Shown: positions 58,402 through 64,000 of the stretch, piece after piece
Position numbering within the stretch: position 1 is the stretch's first letter
Layout: each line of letters opens with the position of its first letter
NCBI GenBank assembly: GCA_020849475.1
Contig: JADLGE010000009.1
Location: 124,001 to 188,000, forward strand
Origin: Gammaproteobacteria bacterium
GTDB taxonomy: Bacteria > Pseudomonadota > Gammaproteobacteria > Ga0077536
Direction of reading: 5' to 3'
DNA: 64,000 nucleotides
The notes under the pieces: generated by a model
Told to the model about the DNA's origin: nothing
Seen by the model: the letters and a program-made list of their open reading frames with translations, nothing else
Database searches by the model: none
Translations under genes and position numbers: made by a program

Positions 58402-60270
58402 TCACTTGGCCTTGGGCCCGTAGGCCACGTACACATTGCCGGGCATGCCCCACAGGCCATAGCCCGAGCCGAAGTACACCCAGCCATCGACCACCACCGC
58501 GCCGGCGCCCTTGATCGAACCGCCCTTGGCCTTCACGCCGTTGACGGTCGGGTACTCGCGCTTGGTGTCGACGTCCCAGATCACCTTGCCGGTGGCCGGG
58601 TCGTAGGCGCGCATGTGGCCGTCCATGGAGCCGGAGAAGATCGCGCCCGGAATCAATACCGCGGCCTGCGGCTGACCGGCATTGCAGCCCGGTATCGACA
58701 GACAGTCGGGTTTGGCCGCCGGCGTCTGCCACAGGGTGCTGCCATCGGCGATGTTCAATGCATAGATGCCGCCGGCCGCGCCCGGTTCGCTGCGCGATTC
58801 CCACACGTCGGAAATCGGCACATAGACATGGCTGTCGTCGGCCGCATAGCCCCATTCGATGCCGCCCAGCACGCCGCCCGGCGACAGGCGCTTCTGCCAC
58901 AGCACCGCGCCCTGCGCATCGGGGTCGATGGCATGCATCACACCCGATTTCTGACCGGCCAGCAGCACGCGCTTGCCATTCGGCAGGGTGCGCAGGATGG
59001 CCGACGAACCGAAGTCGATGTCAGGCCCGCAGCCCTTGCGCGCGATGGGGTCGGCGTTGTGCGCGACACAGGCGGCGGTAAAGGCGTCGTCGGCGGTCAT
59101 CTGCTTGTGCCAGCGGATGGCGCCGGTCTTGAGATCGAGCGCGACGATGGAGTCCGAAGTATCTGCCGCCGGCGCCGAATAGGAATCACCGGTGGTGAGG
59201 TAGATGGCGCCGGCCTTGGCATCGATGGTCGGCTGCGACCACACCGCGACGCCCGACGGGCCCCACAGCTGCGTGCCATTGCCAGCCTTGACGGTCTTTT
59301 TGGCCGGCTCGGGAATGAGGTAGGTCTTCCACAAGCGCTTGCCGGTCTCGAGTTCATAGGCGTTCACGCTGCCGCGGAAGGTGCAGCACTCGTAGGTCGG
59401 CGAACCGCCGGCCAGTTCCTCGAAGGACGCGAACGGCACGTAGACGGTGCCATCGTGGAAGGCCGCGGAGCCGGTGTTCATCGCCCACGGATGATCTTCG
59501 CCCTTGTCCTGCCACAGGATCTTGCCGGTCTCGGCATCGAGTCCGTAGACCATGGCCTTGCGGTCGGCGGCAATGAGCATCAAGGAACCGTCGGCGCGCT
59601 TGAAGGCCTGGATGGCGCCGCGCACTTCGCCGGCGGTCTCGGTCTTCCAATGCGCGCAGCCGCTCTTGGCATCGAGCGCGTAGATGCCATTGCCCGGGCC
59701 GCCGATGTAGATGCGTCCGCCGACGACCGCAGTCTGGGTCGAAACACTGGTGCCGGCCGGAAAGCCGAGCGCCCATTTGAATTCGAGGTTGGCGAGATCG
59801 GCGGGCGTGAGGCCGGCGCGGGCGGCCGGCTGGAAATGGGTGTTGTCGGCATCGAGTCCCCAGCCTGACCAGTGTGGCTGCGCGAGCGCATCGGCTGGCA
59901 GCGGCGCCGGGTTCTTGCACATCGTCAGCTGTTCGACGGTCTTGGCATCCTTGACCGTGCCCCACGGAATTTCAGACAGATAAATGGAGACGGCGCGCTT
60001 TTCGATTTCCGAGAGGGCCGCGGCCTGCAGCGTCATCTTGCCGCCGAGCAGGGCGGCGAAGATGGCCTCGGGCGGCATCTTGGCCAGTTGCTCGCGCGGC
60101 ATGGCGCGCGGCACCGGCGGATCGCTGTGGCAGGCCACGCAGGCCTTTTCAAAAGCGTGTTTGCCGATGGCCTTGTCGTCATCGGCCTGCACGGCGCCGG
60201 CGAGCAAGGCCGCGCAGCCCAAGGCCACGAGCGTGCGCAAGGTCCGGAAACCTGGGTTCTCGTTCCGCAT
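58402..60270 (-). CDS. quinohemoprotein: N-terminal cytochrome c fused to PQQ-binding-like beta-propeller
   Basis: Signal peptide; heme motif CVACHS; PQQ repeats such as GRIYIGGPGNGIYALDAKSGCAHWKTETAGEVRGAI; vicinal cysteines YECCTFRGSVNAYE. Confidence 0.9.
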   Translation of the reverse strand: MRNENPGFRTLRTLVALGCAALLAGAVQADDDKAIGKHAFEKACVACHSDPPVPRAMPREQLAKMPPEAIFAALLGGKMTLQAAALSEIEKRAVSIYLSEIPWGTVKDAKTVEQLTMCKNPAPLPADALAQPHWSGWGLDADNTHFQPAARAGLTPADLANLEFKWALGFPAGTSVSTQTAVVGGRIYIGGPGNGIYALDAKSGCAHWKTETAGEVRGAIQAFKRADGSLMLIAADRKAMVYGLDAETGKILWQDKGEDHPWAMNTGSAAFHDGTVYVPFASFEELAGGSPTYECCTFRGSVNAYELETGKRLWKTYLIPEPAKKTVKAGNGTQLWGPSGVAVWSQPTIDAKAGAIYLTTGDSYSAPAADTSDSIVALDLKTGAIRWHKQMTADDAFTAACVAHNADPIARKGCGPDIDFGSSAILRTLPNGKRVLLAGQKSGVMHAIDPDAQGAVLWQKRLSPGGVLGGIEWGYAADDSHVYVPISDVWESRSEPGAAGGIYALNIADGSTLWQTPAAKPDCLSIPGCNAGQPQAAVLIPGAIFSGSMDGHMRAYDPATGKVIWDVDTKREYPTVNGVKAKGGSIKGAGAVVVDGWVYFGSGYGLWGMPGNVYVAYGPKAK

Positions 60271-60507
60271 CAGTATCCCCTTATGTCGTGAGTGCGGTGA
60301 ATGAAAGCGCGCGCATGTCGTCGCAGCCCGCGCGGGCGTGGTGCTGGCAACAGGCGCTGTGAGTAGCGCGGGCATTATTGCAGATGGCGCCGTGCTGCGC
60401 TGCGACCCTTGATGCGCGTCAAGGACAGCATGGCGGCTTGGGGGGAACGTAGCCACGACAAGGGTGAGTGCAAGCTCACCAACCCATCATTCATGCAGGA
60501 GGGGAGT

Positions 60508-61818
60508 ATGGCCGCACTGCCACAAGACGTTTCTACTTTCGGCCGTCCGTCGGCCGATGTTCGCATAGCCAAGTGGGCGCCGACGCCCCATCCCAAGCTC
60601 GGACCGCTTGGCGCCGAGTGCCCGATGAGCGAAGAAGAAAGCGCGATCGTCGACACCCTGCGCCGCTTCGCCGAAAACGAAATGCGCCCGACCGGCGAAA
60701 TTCTCGATCGCATGACACCGGATGAAGTGATCGCGCCCGGCTCACCGCTGTGGTCGTTCTACGGCAAGTTCCAGGAACTCGGCTTCACGGTCGACCTGTT
60801 GCTCGGCATGGAACCCATGCAGCGCGCCAAGATCATGTGCCTGTTCTACGAGATCCTCGGCTGGGGTGATTCCGGTCTCGCGATCTCGGTCGGCGCCGGC
60901 ACCTTGCCGCGTTACCTGTCCCGCCTGTTCGGTAATGACTACCTGGCGGAACTGTGCGCCGACAACATCATCGGCTGCTGGGGCATCACCGAGCCCGATC
61001 ACGGCAGCGATTCACTCGACCCCGAAGGCAACGCCGCGCATGCCAAGGGCGCCTATGGACGCCCCAACTGCATCGCGACCTTGAAGTCCGACCGCATCGT
61101 CATCAATGGCCAGAAGTCGGCGTGGGTGTCCAACGGTCCCATCGGTCAAATCTGCATTCTGTACTGCGCGGCCGACAGCGGCGCCGGCGCCGACACGCGC
61201 CATGGCGCCTGTGTCATCGTGCCGTGTAATACCAAGGGCGTGAGCAAGGGCAAGCCGCTGGACAAGATGGGTCAGCGCGCGCTGCCGCAGGGTGAAATTT
61301 TCTTCGACAACGTCGAACTCGGCATGGAGCATCTGCTCGCCGGGCCTGACAGTTTCCAGCGCGCGGTCTATGCCATTCATGCCGAAGCCAACGTCCTGAT
61401 GGGCGCCTGTTTCACCGGCGTCGCCCAGCGTGCCTATGAACTGGCCCATGCCTACGCCCATGAGCGCAAGCAGGGTGGTCAGCCGCTGGTGCGGCACCAG
61501 AACGTGTTGCATCGACTGTTCAGCATGTTCCGTCGCGTCGAAGCGGCGCGCGCCGTGACGCGGCGCGCCTGCGAGTACAACATGGTCATGCAGCAGCCGG
61601 CCCTGCACGCAGCGATGGTGTCGAAAGTCACCGGCACGCAGACCGCCTTCGAAGTAGCGAGCGACGCGCTGCAGCTGTTCGGTGGCAACGGCATGACCCG
61701 CGCCTACCCGATGGAGAAGCTGTTGCGCGACGCGCGTGCCTCGATGATCGAGGACGGCTGCAACGAGATCCTCTCCATCCTTGGCGGCACCGCGCTGGTC
61801 GACCCCGAGCTGTTGTAA
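60508..61818 (+). CDS. acyl-CoA dehydrogenase
   Basis: CWGITEPDHGSDSLDPEG; INGQKSAWVSNGPIGQICILYC; DALQLFGGNGMTRAYPMEKLLRDARASMIEDGCNEIL. Confidence 0.95.
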   Translation: MAALPQDVSTFGRPSADVRIAKWAPTPHPKLGPLGAECPMSEEESAIVDTLRRFAENEMRPTGEILDRMTPDEVIAPGSPLWSFYGKFQELGFTVDLLLGMEPMQRAKIMCLFYEILGWGDSGLAISVGAGTLPRYLSRLFGNDYLAELCADNIIGCWGITEPDHGSDSLDPEGNAAHAKGAYGRPNCIATLKSDRIVINGQKSAWVSNGPIGQICILYCAADSGAGADTRHGACVIVPCNTKGVSKGKPLDKMGQRALPQGEIFFDNVELGMEHLLAGPDSFQRAVYAIHAEANVLMGACFTGVAQRAYELAHAYAHERKQGGQPLVRHQNVLHRLFSMFRRVEAARAVTRRACEYNMVMQQPALHAAMVSKVTGTQTAFEVASDALQLFGGNGMTRAYPMEKLLRDARASMIEDGCNEILSILGGTALVDPELL

Positions 61819-61947
61819 GGGGACAGGCGCACGGCGCCGCCCGCGAGGCGGACGGCGCCTGCGCTGACGTCGTAATATGCGGGCTTGCGCCTCGTGGCGG
61901 GTATCCGTCGCGAGTCATTCGTCAGTTCTTTTCCGTGGGGAGCCAGC

Positions 61948-63180
61948 ATGAAACAGGATGCCTATGTCGTCGGCGTCGGGATGACCCGTTTTGCCAAGCA
62001 CATGGACCGTACCCTGAAGTCCTTGACGGTCGAAGCGGTGCAGGCGGCCTTGGCCGATGCCGGAATCGACCAACGCGAACTGCAGGCCGCTTACATGGCG
62101 ACCGCCGGCACCGCCATCACCGTCGGCCAGGTGATGGTGCCGGGCCAGGCAGCGCTGCGCGAGATGGGCATCGGCGGCATTCCGGTCATCAATGTCGAGA
62201 ACGCCTGCGCGTCGGCCGCCACCGCCTTCCAGCAGGCAGTGCAGATGGTCAATCACGGTGTGTATGACATCGTCCTCGCGGTCGGTTTCGAGAAGCTCTA
62301 CACGCCGGACAAGGCCAAGACCTTTTCGGTCTTCACCGGCGCGGTCGATTTCGAAAGCTTCGATGCGGTCACTACCGGCATCTACGATCGTATTCGCGCG
62401 GCCGGCATCGAAGTGGACGACAGCGGCGCCGGCGCCACCCGCTCTCTGTTCATGGATGTCTATGCGGCGATGGCGGTCGAGCACATGCGTGACTACGGCA
62501 GCACGCAGCGCGACTTCGCCGCGGTCGCGTCCAAGAATTCCTTCCATGGCAGTCTCAACCCCAAGGCCCAGTATCGCGAACAGCAGAGCATCGATGAGGT
62601 CCTGAATTCGCGCGCCATAAGCTATCCCCTGACCTTAGGCATGTGCTCGCCCATCGGTGACGGCGCGGCGGCGGCTATCATCGTCAACGAAGCGGTTGCC
62701 AAGCGCTTGGGCCTCGCACGGGCGGTGAAAGTGCGCACCAGCCTGCTGCGTTCCGGCTGGGACTACGCCGACAACGAGCCCGGTGTCGCCGAGGTGGTGT
62801 GTCGCGAAGCCTACGAAGCGGCCGGCCTTGGGCCGCAGGATCTCGATGTCGTCGAATTGCACGACGCTTCTTCGCCCGCCGAGCTTATTTACTACGAGAC
62901 GCTCGGTCTGTGTGAGAAAGGCGAGGGCGCGCGTTTCGTCAATGAGGGCCACAGCAAACTCGGTGGCAAGACGCCGGTCAATCCGTCCGGCGGCCTGTTG
63001 CGCAAGGGCCATCCGGTCGGCGCCACCGGCCTCGCGCAGGTGCATGAACTGGTCGAACAGTTACGCGGCGAAGCGGGCCCGCGCCAGGTCGAAGGCGCGC
63101 GTATCGGCATGGCGGAAAACGGCGGTGGCTATATCGGCCGCGATGCTGCCGCCATCGTCATATCCATTCTCGAAAAATAA
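61948..63180 (+). CDS. thiolase family protein (lipid-transfer/SCP-x-like thiolase)
   Basis: VGVGMTRFAKHM; VINVENACASAATAFQQAVQMV; ELHDASSPAELIYYE; VNPSGGLLRKGHPVGATGLAQVHELVEQLRG. Confidence 0.93.
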   Translation: MKQDAYVVGVGMTRFAKHMDRTLKSLTVEAVQAALADAGIDQRELQAAYMATAGTAITVGQVMVPGQAALREMGIGGIPVINVENACASAATAFQQAVQMVNHGVYDIVLAVGFEKLYTPDKAKTFSVFTGAVDFESFDAVTTGIYDRIRAAGIEVDDSGAGATRSLFMDVYAAMAVEHMRDYGSTQRDFAAVASKNSFHGSLNPKAQYREQQSIDEVLNSRAISYPLTLGMCSPIGDGAAAAIIVNEAVAKRLGLARAVKVRTSLLRSGWDYADNEPGVAEVVCREAYEAAGLGPQDLDVVELHDASSPAELIYYETLGLCEKGEGARFVNEGHSKLGGKTPVNPSGGLLRKGHPVGATGLAQVHELVEQLRGEAGPRQVEGARIGMAENGGGYIGRDAAAIVISILEK

Positions 63181-63198
63181 GCAGAAGAAAACACAGTC

Positions 63199-64000
63199 AT
63201 GAGTTCGACGCCGGACCTTCTCATTCTCGCCAACCTGATTGCGGCGCGTCGCGCCAGCCATCCCACGCTCGATGTGCTGACCTTCGTCGACATCGGGCCG
63301 AAAGGTGAATACCTTGATGAAGTGCGTACCTATGACGACCTGTGGGCCAACGGCCAGCGCGTCGCCGCCACGCTCGATGACGAAGGCATGGCCGAGGGCG
63401 ACGCGTTCGCCATCGTTGCGCAGAATCATCCGGAGTTTGTCGACACCATGGTTGGCTCGTCGATAGCAGGCACGGTGTTCGTGCCCATCGACCCGCGTAC
63501 CAAGGGCAAGAAGCTTGCGTACATGCTCGACTTCGCTGGATGTCGTGGCGTGGTGATCGGTGACTACGCCGCCGCCAATCTGCTCGACATCCTCGATGAT
63601 TGCCCCAAGCTCGAATGGGTGTGGGTGATCTCGACCCAGGGCGCGACGCTGCCGGCGAGCTTCGGCAAGCTGCGCGTGCGTTCGTTCTCGGAAGTGCTGG
63701 CGCGCCCGCGCGCGGCCGACATCGAAGTGCGCGTGACGGCCGCCGACAAGCCCATGCAGATGCTCTACACCTCGGGCACCACGGGCGACCCGAAAGCCAT
63801 CCTGTCGCCCTATGCGCGCTTCGGCTTCGTGGCGAGCCTGGGTGAAATGATGGGGCTGCGTGCCGGTGACCGTCCCTACACGGGGCTCTCGCTGACCCAT
63901 GCCAACGCGCAGTTGATTACGCTCGGCAACACCTTGTTCATGGGCCTGCGCGGGGTATTCAGCCGGCGCTTCACCAAGTCGCGCCTGTGGGACATCACGC
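63199..64000 (+). CDS. AMP-binding acyl-CoA synthetase/ligase (runs off window end)
   Basis: ATG at 63199; MLYTSGTTGDPKAILSPYARF AMP-binding motif; no stop before the window edge. Confidence 0.9.
   Translation, partial: MSSTPDLLILANLIAARRASHPTLDVLTFVDIGPKGEYLDEVRTYDDLWANGQRVAATLDDEGMAEGDAFAIVAQNHPEFVDTMVGSSIAGTVFVPIDPRTKGKKLAYMLDFAGCRGVVIGDYAAANLLDILDDCPKLEWVWVISTQGATLPASFGKLRVRSFSEVLARPRAADIEVRVTAADKPMQMLYTSGTTGDPKAILSPYARFGFVASLGEMMGLRAGDRPYTGLSLTHANAQLITLGNTLFMGLRGVFSRRFTKSRLWDIT

Noticed and set aside
58318-59868. 516-aa plus-strand ORF antisense to the quinohemoprotein
   Set aside because: Shadow ORF: the opposite strand has clear PQQ-repeat and heme motifs; the antisense product is low-complexity Arg/Gly/Ala/His-rich with no recognisable motif.

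Overview
The window is a GC-rich, densely coded bacterial chromosome segment, most likely proteobacterial. It holds about 59 supportable protein-coding genes. I found no tRNA or rRNA, CRISPR array, prophage or transposase. The clearest block is a contiguous minus-strand urea module (about 31.2-44.3 kb): an OM porin-like protein, urtABCDE, hupE/ureJ, ureDABCEFG, then an uncharacterised lipoprotein. Other recognisable genes include a two-component system, htpX, hsp20, an MscS-type channel and mscL, pntAB, a two-domain PPK2 (PAP), two DMSO-reductase-family molybdoenzymes, a SoxYZ-like fusion, a quinohemoprotein, a CHASE2-PAS-GGDEF-EAL/FecR pair, an ABC-F ATPase, and many catabolic enzymes (enoyl-CoA hydratases, LLM flavoproteins, PhyH dioxygenases, Rieske oxygenase, acyl-CoA dehydrogenase, thiolase, acyl-CoA ligase). 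The items most worth following up are: (1) a minimal, sensorless MCP-like helical protein next to an ODP/flavodiiron-like MBL-fold protein, a possible soluble O2/redox signalling pair; (2) an AT-rich, structured minus-strand intergenic transcript candidate ending in an intrinsic terminator, either an sRNA or an attenuating leader; (3) two families of small intergenic palindromes sharing a TTCA/TGAA loop, where one family supplies the TAG stop codon of three neighbouring genes; (4) a lipoprotein whose start codon overlaps the ureG stop. All calls come from reading the sequence and translations; no database search was run.
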